A DNA stretch of 60,008 bases, from contig CAZZKJ010000011.1 in assembly GCA_964654695.1 (NCBI GenBank), forward strand, positions 1 to 60,008, given 5' to 3'. The stretch is from CAZZKJ01 sp964654695 (GTDB lineage: Bacteria; Krumholzibacteriota; Krumholzibacteriia; WVZY01). Numbering within the stretch: position 1 is the first letter of the stretch; every line of letters begins with the position of its first letter. Positions 52,838 to 60,008 of the stretch are shown here, one piece after another. Under the pieces are notes generated by a model. It had not been told where the DNA came from, made no database searches, and saw only the letters and a program-made list of their open reading frames with translations. The position numbers and the translations under genes were made by a program.

Positions 52838-52913
52838 GGGGTTGTAGCTCAGCTGGGAGAGCACTTGTCTGGCAGACAAGAGGTCACGGGTTCGATCCCC
52901 GTCAACTCCACCA
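52838..52913 (+). tRNA. tRNA-Ala(GGC)
   Basis: 76 nt with encoded CCA. Acceptor GGGGTTG/CAACTCC contains the G3-U70 wobble pair that identifies alanine tRNA. Anticodon stem CTTGT/ACAAG, loop CTGGCAG (anticodon GGC), T arm GGTTCGATCCC. Reads GCC/GCU codons. Confidence 0.97.
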
Positions 52914-52975
52914 TTATTGTATTCATATTCACCCATAGCGAAACGACAGTGTGAAAAGAAAAGATACAGCATCTC

Positions 52976-54490
52976 ATGATCTATCATGCTCCTTACTCCG
53001 AAAAGAGGATTGAAGGAGTGAGCTATGCCGTATGCATATTCGAGGATAAGAAACTATCCAATTTCTTCCCTCTTTCTTTATCTCAACCTGTTTTTGAACT
53101 TCGCATTGGATGTCAGAATCTCAGGCTGCGAATGGTTGATGAGCTGGGGCATTCAGCTCACAGCACGCTGTGCAGGGAATACCTCGCTTTTCCGCTGAAT
53201 CTCAAGTATCCGGATCTCCAAATTAACGAACTTCCGCAAGATGATGGCGGCAACGCGCAAGCCGGCGAGGACGCATATTTTCTATTTCTAAACGGAAGGC
53301 TTTTATGTTATGGAGACGAATTAGCCGAGCTCATAAATGAAACTCCAAATAACGGAATCGGAGTAAAGGGCGGATATGTAGTTGCCGCGAAATTAAAGAG
53401 GGAACCCGCACTGAATTTTGCTAATTATATTAAAAAAAGAATATCCGATGAAGCGATGGGTAGAATTTGTGATGAGCTAAAGAAACAGAGCGCATCGGAG
53501 CAAGTTAAAACTCAAACCAAATCCACGGATCAGCTTGTAATGTCCGGCAGCCCTTCGGAAGGAACATTTGAAGACGATCACGAGTTGGGGCAGGACAGCT
53601 TCCAGGAGAAGCTTCCGCAAGAATTGAGTGCTCTTGTAGGCAGGCACAACCTTACTCTTGTCGACATGAAGGATGCTCGCTTGTTGTCTTTCCCCTGGCA
53701 GATCATCGAAGAGAATTATCGAGTTATAGAAGATGATTTTTTGAAACTTCCATTCAGAGGGCAGGCTGAGGAGTCCATTGTGTTTACCGGTGTGCAAATG
53801 GTTGGGGAGGAGAATATTGTAATTGGCGAAGCCGCGGTAGTAAAACCCGGCGCCGTTCTCGATGCATCGGCGGGCCCAATCATTATCGGTGACGGCACCA
53901 TGGTGATGGCAAATGTATCAATCACGGGACCGGCTTACATTGGTCGGCAGTGTTTGATAAAGCCGGGATCGAAGATTCTGGAGGGCACATCCGTGGGCGA
54001 TGTCTGTAAGATCGGTGGAGAGGTTGACGGCAGTTTATTCGCGGCCTATTCCAATAAGCAGCATGATGGATTTATAGGCCACTCATATATAGGCGAATGG
54101 GTCAATATTGGGGCAGGCGCAAGCAACAGCGATCTAAAAAATAATTACAGCCCGGTACGAATGTGGTGCGCGGGCTCGGTGCGGGAAACCGGCAGGCAAT
54201 TCTTGGGTCTGATAATGGGAGACCATACTAAAACTGGAATAAATGCCATGTTCAATACGGGGACTGTTGTTGGTTTCAACTGTAATATTTTTGGCAGCGA
54301 ACCTCCTCCCCGATTTGTTCCCAGTTTCAGCTGGGGAAGCAAGGAGCGGTTGACCGAATATAAGCTTGAAAAGGGTATGCAGACAGCAGAAGTTGTGATG
54401 GAAAGAAGAAATATCAAATTCGAAAACGCCCATAAAGAGATGTTTAAAAAATTGTTTGAATTTTCTCAAAAGTCAGCGCGAAATATCTGA
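52976..54490 (+). CDS. Alternative GlmU-like sugar nucleotidyltransferase/acetyltransferase
   Basis: 504 residues. The N-terminal half has AVCIFEDKKLSNFFPLSLSQPVFELRIG, the start typical of the alternative bacterial GlmU family; the pyrophosphorylase domain lacks the classical LxxGxGTRM loop. A central Gln/Lys-rich insert (about 160-215) follows, then a left-handed beta-helix (about 270-450): GEAAVVKPGAVLDASAGPIIIGDG, WVNIGAGASNSDLKNNYSPVRMW, GLIMGDHTKTGINAMFNTGTVVGF. Expected to make UDP-GlcNAc from glucosamine-1-phosphate. No clear ribosome site; the real start may be a few codons later. Confidence 0.82.
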   Translation: MIYHAPYSEKRIEGVSYAVCIFEDKKLSNFFPLSLSQPVFELRIGCQNLRLRMVDELGHSAHSTLCREYLAFPLNLKYPDLQINELPQDDGGNAQAGEDAYFLFLNGRLLCYGDELAELINETPNNGIGVKGGYVVAAKLKREPALNFANYIKKRISDEAMGRICDELKKQSASEQVKTQTKSTDQLVMSGSPSEGTFEDDHELGQDSFQEKLPQELSALVGRHNLTLVDMKDARLLSFPWQIIEENYRVIEDDFLKLPFRGQAEESIVFTGVQMVGEENIVIGEAAVVKPGAVLDASAGPIIIGDGTMVMANVSITGPAYIGRQCLIKPGSKILEGTSVGDVCKIGGEVDGSLFAAYSNKQHDGFIGHSYIGEWVNIGAGASNSDLKNNYSPVRMWCAGSVRETGRQFLGLIMGDHTKTGINAMFNTGTVVGFNCNIFGSEPPPRFVPSFSWGSKERLTEYKLEKGMQTAEVVMERRNIKFENAHKEMFKKLFEFSQKSARNI

Positions 54491-55050
54491 CCTTTATCCG
54501 CTCTTTCGAAGAAGTTTCTTAAGCCTTGATACTTCATGCGCATTTATGGTCAGCATCTAAGTGCTGCGGTACCCAATATTCAACTTGAACTCACTCTGCT
54601 GAAAATAATCACCCAAAGCCTCTTATAAAAAGCATTTATGATTCCCCTTTAAAACCAAGCGTTTATATCCTATTAAGACACCTCTTGGGGCGTAAAACCC
54701 ATTTAACATGGTTTTAAAATATCAGGCTTTTTGAGCAAGATTTACCCCTCTCTTATATCTCCCAGGAAATATTGAGCTTGCAAAGCTCTCGACAGGTATG
54801 CCCTGCGGTGACCATGCGAAGATTGAATGGCATATTAATTGATAAAGAATAAACAGTTTGAGAGTTCCCGACTTTAAGCGTGTATTGTTAGGCGTGGGCC
54901 CATTCCTCGGATAGATGCTGTGTTTCACGGATCCTAGCACACGCCAAAGTGGGGAACTTTTTTTATCCCTCATTTTTGTTGACCTCATGATCTGTTGACA
55001 TGACTCCCGGCTCTCTGGTATTTTGACTCATCACGAGAGAGCAAATCGGA
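54491..55050. other. Structured intergenic region without a recognised gene
   Basis: 560 nt. Seen: a palindrome GAGCTT-GCA-AAGCTC at 54774-54788, a large imperfect inverted repeat with GGCGTG (54891) and CACGCC (54939) ends and a CT.GGAT/ATCC.AG inner stem, and AAAGT/ACTTT followed by a T run at 54946-54964 that could end a plus-strand RNA. An 88-codon minus-strand frame (54722-54988) is open but has no homologue I recognise. Possible small RNA or relic of a dispersed repeat. Confidence 0.35.
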
Positions 55051-55929
55051 ATGCCAAAAAACAGAAATACCCTTTTCATAATCCTGTTCAGCGGCGCAAT
55101 GCTTATTGCCGCCTGCGTTGTATTTGCATATGTGTTTGCCGCTTTCTTTTTCGAGCAGGATCTTCCGATTGGGGATTCCGTAGCCGTTGTCGATATAACG
55201 GGCGAGATATTTTACGACCAGGCGAAAGTAAACGAACTAGATGATTACCGGGATAACAATCATGTAAAAGCCGTTATTATCAACATCAACAGCCCGGGAG
55301 GTGGCGTGGCAGCTTCGCAAGAGCTTTATTATTCAGTTTTAAAACTTCGAAGCAAGAAGCCGGTTGTGGCTTCCCTGGGCGAGCTTGCCGCCTCTGGAGG
55401 ATACTACGTTGCTTGCGCTGCGGATTCCATCGTAGCGCATGAGGGCACCATTACCGGTAGCATAGGTGTTATAGCGACTTTTCTGCGGACACAGGAGCTT
55501 TATCAAAAAATCGGACTGGATATGACCGTGATTAAATCCGGCAAGTACAAAGATGTAGGTTCGCCTCACAGGAAAATGACGGATGAGGAAAAGGAATATA
55601 TAGGCAGCCTCCTCGATCAGGTATACAGGCAGTTCATAAGGGCGGTAGGCAAAAACAGGGAAATGACTGAGGGAGAAGTATTGGAAATCGCAGAAGGCAG
55701 AATTTTCTCGGGTGAAGCCGCCTTAGCAAACGGCCTGGTGGATAAGCTTGGAACTTTTGAAGATGCGGTCAACATGGCGGCAGGCATGGCCGGCATCGAA
55801 GGCAGGCCCAAAATAGTGAAAAAACGCAAGAGAAAAAGCATGATCGAACGCCTGCTCGGGGAGAGCGCGGTCCGCATTCCCATTATGGGTAGGGGGGAGC
55901 GCATAGCAGTAAAATACATTGTCCCGTAA
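55051..55929 (+). CDS. sppA: Signal peptide peptidase SppA (short form)
   Basis: 292 residues, one N-terminal helix (TLFIILFSGAMLIAACVVFAYVFAAFFF) anchoring a periplasmic ClpP-like domain. VKAVIININSPGGGVAASQEL, nucleophile Ser in GELAASGGYYVACAADSIVA, TITGSIGVI, and general-base Lys in IKSGKYKDVGSPHR. Degrades cleaved signal peptides. AATCGG precedes the ATG weakly. Ends with a basic KKRKRKS segment. Confidence 0.94.
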   Translation: MPKNRNTLFIILFSGAMLIAACVVFAYVFAAFFFEQDLPIGDSVAVVDITGEIFYDQAKVNELDDYRDNNHVKAVIININSPGGGVAASQELYYSVLKLRSKKPVVASLGELAASGGYYVACAADSIVAHEGTITGSIGVIATFLRTQELYQKIGLDMTVIKSGKYKDVGSPHRKMTDEEKEYIGSLLDQVYRQFIRAVGKNREMTEGEVLEIAEGRIFSGEAALANGLVDKLGTFEDAVNMAAGMAGIEGRPKIVKKRKRKSMIERLLGESAVRIPIMGRGERIAVKYIVP

Positions 55930-56103
55930 ATTATTATTTGACACCAATTCGTTTTATATGCTAAATTGCTCTAATCAGAGCAGCCTGTTTCAGGGCCATC
56001 TATGCTACTCCAGCTTGTCCATCATGGGGGGGATTTGAAACAGAGCTTGAATTGTTGATCTGGATTTAGTCGAGTCTTTCTAACCTTGAACGGGGTGAAG
56101 GAA

Positions 56104-56385
56104 ATGACAAAAGCTGATTTAGTGGAAGAGATTTCCCGCAAAACAGGCTTGAACAAAAAAGATACGAGTATCGTGGTCAATGAAATCATCGGAAACATCT
56201 GCAGGGCCCTCACCGATGGGGGCAAGGTTGAGTTGAGAGGTTTTGGCAGTTTCAAGGTAAAAGAGAGAAAGGCGAGAAAGGCCAGGAATCCGCGTACTGG
56301 TGCGGGGGTGTTTGTACCTGCTAAACTCGTGCCTTATTTCAAAGCTTCTAACGAACTAAAGTCGAGAGTCAATAATCAGGATTGA
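56104..56385 (+). CDS. HU/IHF-family DNA-binding protein
   Basis: 93 residues from ATG 56104 (GGGGTGAAGGAA upstream; the TTG at 56086 is unlikely). TKADLVEEISRKTGLNKKDTS, VELRGFGSFKVKERKARKARNPRTG (beta-arm) and VPAKLVPYFKASNELK are standard. Nucleoid-associated DNA bending. Followed 39 nt later by the bS22-like gene. Confidence 0.95.
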   Translation: MTKADLVEEISRKTGLNKKDTSIVVNEIIGNICRALTDGGKVELRGFGSFKVKERKARKARNPRTGAGVFVPAKLVPYFKASNELKSRVNNQD

Positions 56386-56424
56386 CCCGCCGGATTCGGC
56401 TCTCGTTAAAAAGGTTGATTTGCC

Positions 56425-56520
56425 ATGCCGTGTGGTAGAAAAAGAAAAAGAAAAAAAATTGCTACCCACAAGCGAAAAAAACGCTTGAGGAAGAACAGAC
56501 ACAAGAAGAAAGGGCGCTGA
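56425..56520 (+). CDS. 31-residue basic protein, AURKAIP1/COX24 (bS22-like) family
   Basis: ATG 56425 to TGA 56520. The protein starts MPCGRKRKRKKIATHKRKK and ends RKNRHKKKGR: about two-thirds Lys/Arg/His. This matches the small AURKAIP1/COX24-domain proteins of Bacteroidota and relatives, the bacterial counterparts of mitochondrial ribosomal mS38 and related to actinobacterial bS22. Too short for most gene callers. AAAGG lies upstream. Likely a ribosomal small-subunit component (inference from family). Confidence 0.85.
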   Translation: MPCGRKRKRKKIATHKRKKRLRKNRHKKKGR

Positions 56521-56593
56521 AACCTTTTTGAAGGTTGATTCCACGTTCTTTCGAGCTTCGCCTTTTTCTACATGTCCCGGTCTATAAAACCTC

Positions 56594-56953
56594 ATGAGAG
56601 AGCGAAGAAAATCCACACGTGCATCCGCGAGGCTGGCAATGGAAGTTCGGCTGAGCGGCAGAGATATCGCCCATGCCGAGAGCATCAATGTCAGCGCGAA
56701 TGGAATTTATTTTTCTTCAAGCCAATTCATCGAAACTCTAACAAAAGTCCAAATCACTCTGCTTTTGCCTGACGAAGACGGTGCGGATTCCAGAGAGCAC
56801 GAAATAAAATGTGAGGGCGTGGTAGTCAGAACCGAGCCTGAAAAGGAATCCGGGGGAAATGGTACTTACGATATAGCCTGCTATTTTACATCGATATCGG
56901 TTGATGATAAAGAAAAGCTCGAGACCTACATTCTGAAACAACTCGCTTTTTAG
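56594..56953 (+). CDS. PilZ-domain protein
   Basis: 119 residues. N-terminal MRERRKSTRASARL holds the RxxxR c-di-GMP motif, and NVSANGIYFSSSQFI the [DN]xSxxG motif near residue 35; the rest is the beta barrel (VQITLLLPDED, IKCEGVVVRTE, YDIACYFTSIS). Binds c-di-GMP and probably acts on motility or surface attachment. Neighbouring the small coiled-coil protein and two-component pair downstream. Confidence 0.9.
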   Translation: MRERRKSTRASARLAMEVRLSGRDIAHAESINVSANGIYFSSSQFIETLTKVQITLLLPDEDGADSREHEIKCEGVVVRTEPEKESGGNGTYDIACYFTSISVDDKEKLETYILKQLAF

Positions 56954-57035
56954 AAGAAATTATCCTAAAGAATCCTGCAAACAGGTCGATTATCTCCTTA
57001 CTGACAGATAATTCATTTACGCACCGGAGGTAATC

Positions 57036-57347
57036 GTGGAAATAATATTCCAGTATCAAAGACTGCATAATACGGCCAAAAAACAACTGGACGCGCTGAA
57101 ACGGCTGGATTTTGGCACGTTGGAAAAATTGACGCGCGAAAGGGATGATATAACCAGAGAACTATGCAAAAATATCAAATCACTGGACTTATGCGATGAA
57201 GACAAACTTCCTGCAAATATAAGAAAAAAGATTCATGAATTAACTTCCAATATCATGGAATTAGACCGCGATATAAAAGACCTCCTCCTGGAGGAATTGA
57301 GCGAAAAAACCATGGAATTGTCAAGTTTCAGCAAAATACTTGAATGA
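57036..57347 (+). CDS. Small coiled-coil protein, FlgN/FliT-like size
   Basis: 103 residues, GTG start 5 nt after GGAGG. Entirely helical with heptads (RLHNTAKKQLDALKRLDFGTLEKLTRERDDI; ELTSNIMELDRDIKDLLLEEL). Size and pattern recall flagellar export chaperones FlgN/FliT, and a PilZ gene lies just upstream, but no flagellar gene is in view, so this is a guess. Confidence 0.5.
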   Translation: MEIIFQYQRLHNTAKKQLDALKRLDFGTLEKLTRERDDITRELCKNIKSLDLCDEDKLPANIRKKIHELTSNIMELDRDIKDLLLEELSEKTMELSSFSKILE

Positions 57348-57467
57348 TATAGTGTTAAGAACCTGCTTCATGTGGTCTTCCCTCGAATGCTACTCTGCGA
57401 GCAATCTGCTCGGTTAAAATTTCTTATAGTAAAGAATCGATCATTGGTATAACTTATTGCTGGTTCG

Positions 57468-57510
57468 ATCCTGATGGAGACACCCATAAGGCGACGGGTG
57501 TATCCAGGAT
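57468..57510 (+). promoter_or_regulatory. Leader hairpin of the histidine kinase gene
   Basis: Three stacked stems: ATCC/GGAT, TGGA/TCCA, ACACCC/GGGTGT, with a TGA bulge, one G-A mismatch and the 10-nt loop ATAAGGCGAC. It ends 33 nt before the ATG and has no T tract, so it is not a terminator. Candidate cis-acting RNA or protein-binding element. Confidence 0.45.
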
Positions 57511-57543
57511 GGTATTTTATCCGTCTTTAGTACGGGAAGCTTC

Positions 57544-59250
57544 ATGAACACTAAAACCACGAATTTACAGGGGAAAAAAGGATCTGCAAGCACGGCCGCG
57601 GGGATCAGGCAGGAAAACCGGATATTGCGGGATGCTTTGAACAAACGCGTATCACAGTTAACAGTTTTATATCAGATGGGGAGGGATATATCGGAGAACG
57701 AGAACTGGAGCGATGCTCTCGACAGGTTTCTCATGGCTTTGGTGAAATATATGCAGGCTGAAGGCGCTGCGCTGCTGCTTTTCAGCCGGAGCGAAAGCCT
57801 TCTTGCATCGCGTGCCAGTTTCCAGATCAAGAACGAAATCCTTGAAAATATTGGCAAAACGCTGCTTGATGAGTGGAAGGAGCACGCGCGCTCATCGGAA
57901 ATCCACAGTTTCGAAGATTATATAGACCATCGTTCGTCAACCTGTCTGGAAAGAAGCGAACCATGGAGAATTAGCATAATTCCTTTAAGGCACCGGAGCA
58001 GATTCCTTGGCTTTCTTCTTGTCGAAAAAAAATATCCGGGTGCGGCTTCATTTGAAATAGACTATCCTTTTCTGAATACGGTTCAGATCACTTTCTCCGA
58101 GCAGGTGGCTAATGCCGCGTATATAAGCGAATTGAGGCACTTGAGCCGTTTCAACCACAAGATCTTGGAAAACATGAACAGCGGTGTCATTACCACGGAT
58201 TTGGAAGGCAAAGTCGAATTCTTCAATCAGCGAGCGGGGATTCTGGTTCCCGATCTTCGAAAAAGAGAAAAGATTCATTTCGACAGCATCTTTTCAAGTG
58301 GAAATTTTAGCGGAGAGTTTTTTAATAAACTTATTAGCTCGGACAAGAATAATTATACTCTGGAAGTGACGGCCCTTGGTAAAGAAACCGTAGGATTTCC
58401 TGCAAGATTGAGTACGAGCAAGATGAGAGACGATCATCTGAATGGGGAAGTGATCGTGGCCATTTTCGACGATCTGACGGGACAAAAAGCGATGGAAAAA
58501 GAGATTCGCAGGAATGACAGACTGAGAACGCTCGGCCAGCTTTCAGCAGGGGTTGCGCATGAAATCAGGAATCCTCTTACGGGGATTGCCACCAGCGTAG
58601 AGGTCCTTGAAGGAAAGCTAAAGGGGGAGGAAGATAAGCTAAAGTATATAAGAGCCGTTCTCGAAGAAATAACAAGGTTGGACGGAATCATAAAAAATCT
58701 TCTCGATTATGCAAGGCCATCCAAACCATGCCTCAAAGACTGCCGCTTGAATGATCTTGTCCGCAGAGTAGTAAATCTTTTACATGAGCATGTAAAGAGG
58801 AAGGGAATAAATCTTAAGATCACTGAAAAAGCGGCCGTTTCCGAATGCTGCGCGGATTCGGATCAAATAACTCAGGTCCTTCTCAATTTAACATTAAATG
58901 CAGTTCAGGCATGCAGAAAAAAAGACTCCATCGAAATCATTTTGCACGGCGAAATAGTGGACGGAGGGAAACCTTTCATGCATTTGGAAATCATTGACTC
59001 CGGACCCGGCATACCCGAGGAAATACGCTCAACTCTTTTTGAACCGTTTGTAACCACAAAAACGCGCGGCACGGGAATGGGTCTGGCGATAAGCAGGCAA
59101 ATAATCGAGGAGCACGGTGGAAGAATTAATTGCGAATTCTTGCAGAAAGGCACAAAATTCACCATGCTTCTGCCAGCAGTCCCGGCTGCAGGAAATAACA
59201 ATATGCCATTGAGGAGTGGAAAATATGTCAAAATGCATCCTGATAGTTGA
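57544..59250 (+). CDS. Soluble sensor histidine kinase (GAF-PAS-HisKA-HATPase)
   Basis: 568 residues, no membrane helix. Short coiled coil, a GAF domain (about 40-195), a PAS domain (about 210-310; NMNSGVITTDLEGKVEFFNQRAG), HisKA with the phospho-His in LSAGVAHEIRNPLTGI near 343, and a complete ATPase: LNLTLNAVQAC, DSGPGIPEE, GTGMGLAISRQIIEEHGG. The regulator gene starts inside its last codons (26-nt overlap), so the two are a coupled pair of the NtrB/NtrC type. The cytosolic signal sensed is unknown. Confidence 0.93.
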   Translation: MNTKTTNLQGKKGSASTAAGIRQENRILRDALNKRVSQLTVLYQMGRDISENENWSDALDRFLMALVKYMQAEGAALLLFSRSESLLASRASFQIKNEILENIGKTLLDEWKEHARSSEIHSFEDYIDHRSSTCLERSEPWRISIIPLRHRSRFLGFLLVEKKYPGAASFEIDYPFLNTVQITFSEQVANAAYISELRHLSRFNHKILENMNSGVITTDLEGKVEFFNQRAGILVPDLRKREKIHFDSIFSSGNFSGEFFNKLISSDKNNYTLEVTALGKETVGFPARLSTSKMRDDHLNGEVIVAIFDDLTGQKAMEKEIRRNDRLRTLGQLSAGVAHEIRNPLTGIATSVEVLEGKLKGEEDKLKYIRAVLEEITRLDGIIKNLLDYARPSKPCLKDCRLNDLVRRVVNLLHEHVKRKGINLKITEKAAVSECCADSDQITQVLLNLTLNAVQACRKKDSIEIILHGEIVDGGKPFMHLEIIDSGPGIPEEIRSTLFEPFVTTKTRGTGMGLAISRQIIEEHGGRINCEFLQKGTKFTMLLPAVPAAGNNNMPLRSGKYVKMHPDS

Positions 59251-60008
59251 TGATGAAAAAACTATACGCTGGTCATTGAGCGAAGCGCTTAAAGATTCCG
59301 ATTATATCGTGTTTGATACCGATACCGGGGCCAAAGCCGTTAAATTATATAAAGAGCATCTGCCTGATTTGGTGCTGCTCGATTTGAAGCTTTCAAACGA
59401 AAACGGTCTGGAAATCCTGCAGAATATGAAAGAAATCGATTCATCTACTCCTGTTATAATTATGACCGCATACGGCGAAATTGAAACCGCCGTAGAAGCT
59501 ATGAGAAAGGGAGCATATGATTTTGTCCTTAAACCGTTTTCGCTGGAAAAGCTAAAGGTCACAATCAAAAACGCGGTGGAAGCGCAGAGGCTTCGAAGTG
59601 AAATCAGGTATCTAAAAGGAAGAACATCCGGCAAGAATGTGTTCAAGGATTTTATTGGGCAAAGTGGAGCTCTGCAGAAGATCTTCACTAAGATAAAGAA
59701 AATCGGAGAAAGCCAGGCAAATACTATTCTAATAACAGGGGAAAGCGGCTCCGGCAAGGAATTGGTCGCGCGGGCCATCCATGCTTGCAGCTACAAGGAA
59801 CCGCGGCCTTTTATGGAAATTAATTGCGCATCCGTGCCTGAGACCCTGTTGGAAAGTGAACTGTTTGGCTACGAGAAAGGCGCTTTCACGGATGCCAAGG
59901 CGCGAAAAAAAGGGCTTGTAGAACTGGCCGAAGGCGGCACACTTTTTCTCGATGAAATCGGCGAGATGGGAATCACGCTGCCAGCCCGGCTTCTGAGAGG
60001 GGTAAAGA
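59225..60008 (+). CDS. Sigma-54-dependent response regulator (NtrC type), 3' end outside window
   Basis: 261 residues visible, starting ATG 59225 after GAGGAG. Receiver domain (about 1-120): ILIVDDEKTIR, phospho-Asp in LVLLDLKLSNENG, IIMTAYG, FVLKPFS. AAA+ domain from about 145: Walker A GESGSGKE, ELFGYEKGAFTDA (the sigma-54-contacting GAFTGA loop reads GAFTDA), Walker B GGTLFLDEIGEM. The C-terminal Fis-type DNA-binding domain is beyond the edge. Partner of the preceding kinase. Confidence 0.94.
   Translation, partial: MSKCILIVDDEKTIRWSLSEALKDSDYIVFDTDTGAKAVKLYKEHLPDLVLLDLKLSNENGLEILQNMKEIDSSTPVIIMTAYGEIETAVEAMRKGAYDFVLKPFSLEKLKVTIKNAVEAQRLRSEIRYLKGRTSGKNVFKDFIGQSGALQKIFTKIKKIGESQANTILITGESGSGKELVARAIHACSYKEPRPFMEINCASVPETLLESELFGYEKGAFTDAKARKKGLVELAEGGTLFLDEIGEMGITLPARLLRGVK

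Noticed and set aside
52592..52913. tRNA genes as possible integration sites
   Set aside because: No integrase, no repeated tRNA 3' end and no island-like genes on either side.
54722..54988. 88-codon minus-strand frame in the glmU-like/sppA gap
   Set aside because: No good ribosome site and no family recognised; kept only as part of a finding about the region, not as a gene.
1..60008. CRISPR arrays, insertion sequences, prophage genes
   Set aside because: I saw no regularly spaced repeats, transposase or phage structural motifs.

Overview
The window reads as one stretch of a bacterial chromosome from a respiratory, cytochrome-rich organism that is probably uncultured. I see no phage, transposase, CRISPR array or obvious island. 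Several traits point to the FCB side of the bacterial tree (Zixibacteria, Latescibacteria, Bacteroidota relatives): an M1 peptidase with a type-IX-secretion/FlgD-like C-terminal domain, a GlmU-like protein of the alternative bacterial type, a 31-residue MPCGRKRKR... protein of the AURKAIP1/COX24 (bS22-like) family, and many secreted repeat proteins. This placement is inference, since there is no rRNA in the window.

Layout. 1-6849 (all minus): a haem operon hemX-hemA-hemC-hemD (hemD runs off the left edge), preceded by a cytochrome c maturation operon (degenerate kinase-like protein, ResB, CcsA). A 14-bp hairpin lies between the two sets. 6850-7490: AT-rich non-coding DNA with a promoter and a leader hairpin. 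7635-11054 (plus): tetrahaem c554-like protein, Rieske protein, cytochrome b, nonahaem cytochrome, i.e. a quinol:cytochrome oxidoreductase. 11192-21330: CoA transferase, DUF2203 protein, dodecin, ETF-quinone oxidoreductase, NuoI-like ferredoxin, GlcD-type FAD oxidase, Y-family polymerase, acyl-CoA dehydrogenase and a SpoIIE-type phosphatase. 21382-28531: DUF3365 haem protein, S9 peptidase, lexA-dnaE2.

28703-37378: M1 peptidase, YacP-like NYN protein, malate dehydrogenase, several secreted proteins including a tandem paralogous pair, a TonB-domain protein and PgsA. 37680-48363: a homocysteine methyltransferase/MTHFR fusion with a structured leader, DUF116 protein, single-domain receiver, TPR protein, a c554-like protein and a triple-domain cytochrome c, slipin/NfeD and an HNH protein. 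48430-52298 (minus): a surface-polysaccharide group (flippase, FAD oxidoreductase, glycosyltransferase). Then tRNA-Leu(CAA), tRNA-Ala(GGC), alternative GlmU, SppA, HU, the bS22-like protein, a PilZ protein, a small coiled-coil protein and a histidine kinase/sigma-54 response-regulator pair that runs off the right edge.

How the genes fit together. ETF-QO, acyl-CoA dehydrogenase, the GlcD-type oxidase and MDH would feed electrons into a quinone pool. The Rieske/cytochrome b/multihaem complex would take them out to periplasmic c-type cytochromes, whose maturation and haem supply are encoded at the left end.

The most interesting system is a damage-response mutagenesis set. The lexA-dnaE2 operon and a separate Y-family polymerase gene 7 kb away carry nearly identical promoters. 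In both, an 11-bp-period direct repeat (TTTCGGTTTA-type) fills the 17-bp spacer between -35 and -10, and I take it as this lineage's LexA operator. The Y-family protein has Asn where the first catalytic Asp is expected, while keeping the later Asp-Glu pair, so it may act partly like ImuB. Candidate regulatory RNAs lie upstream of the methionine-synthesis fusion gene, the cytochrome operon and the histidine kinase.
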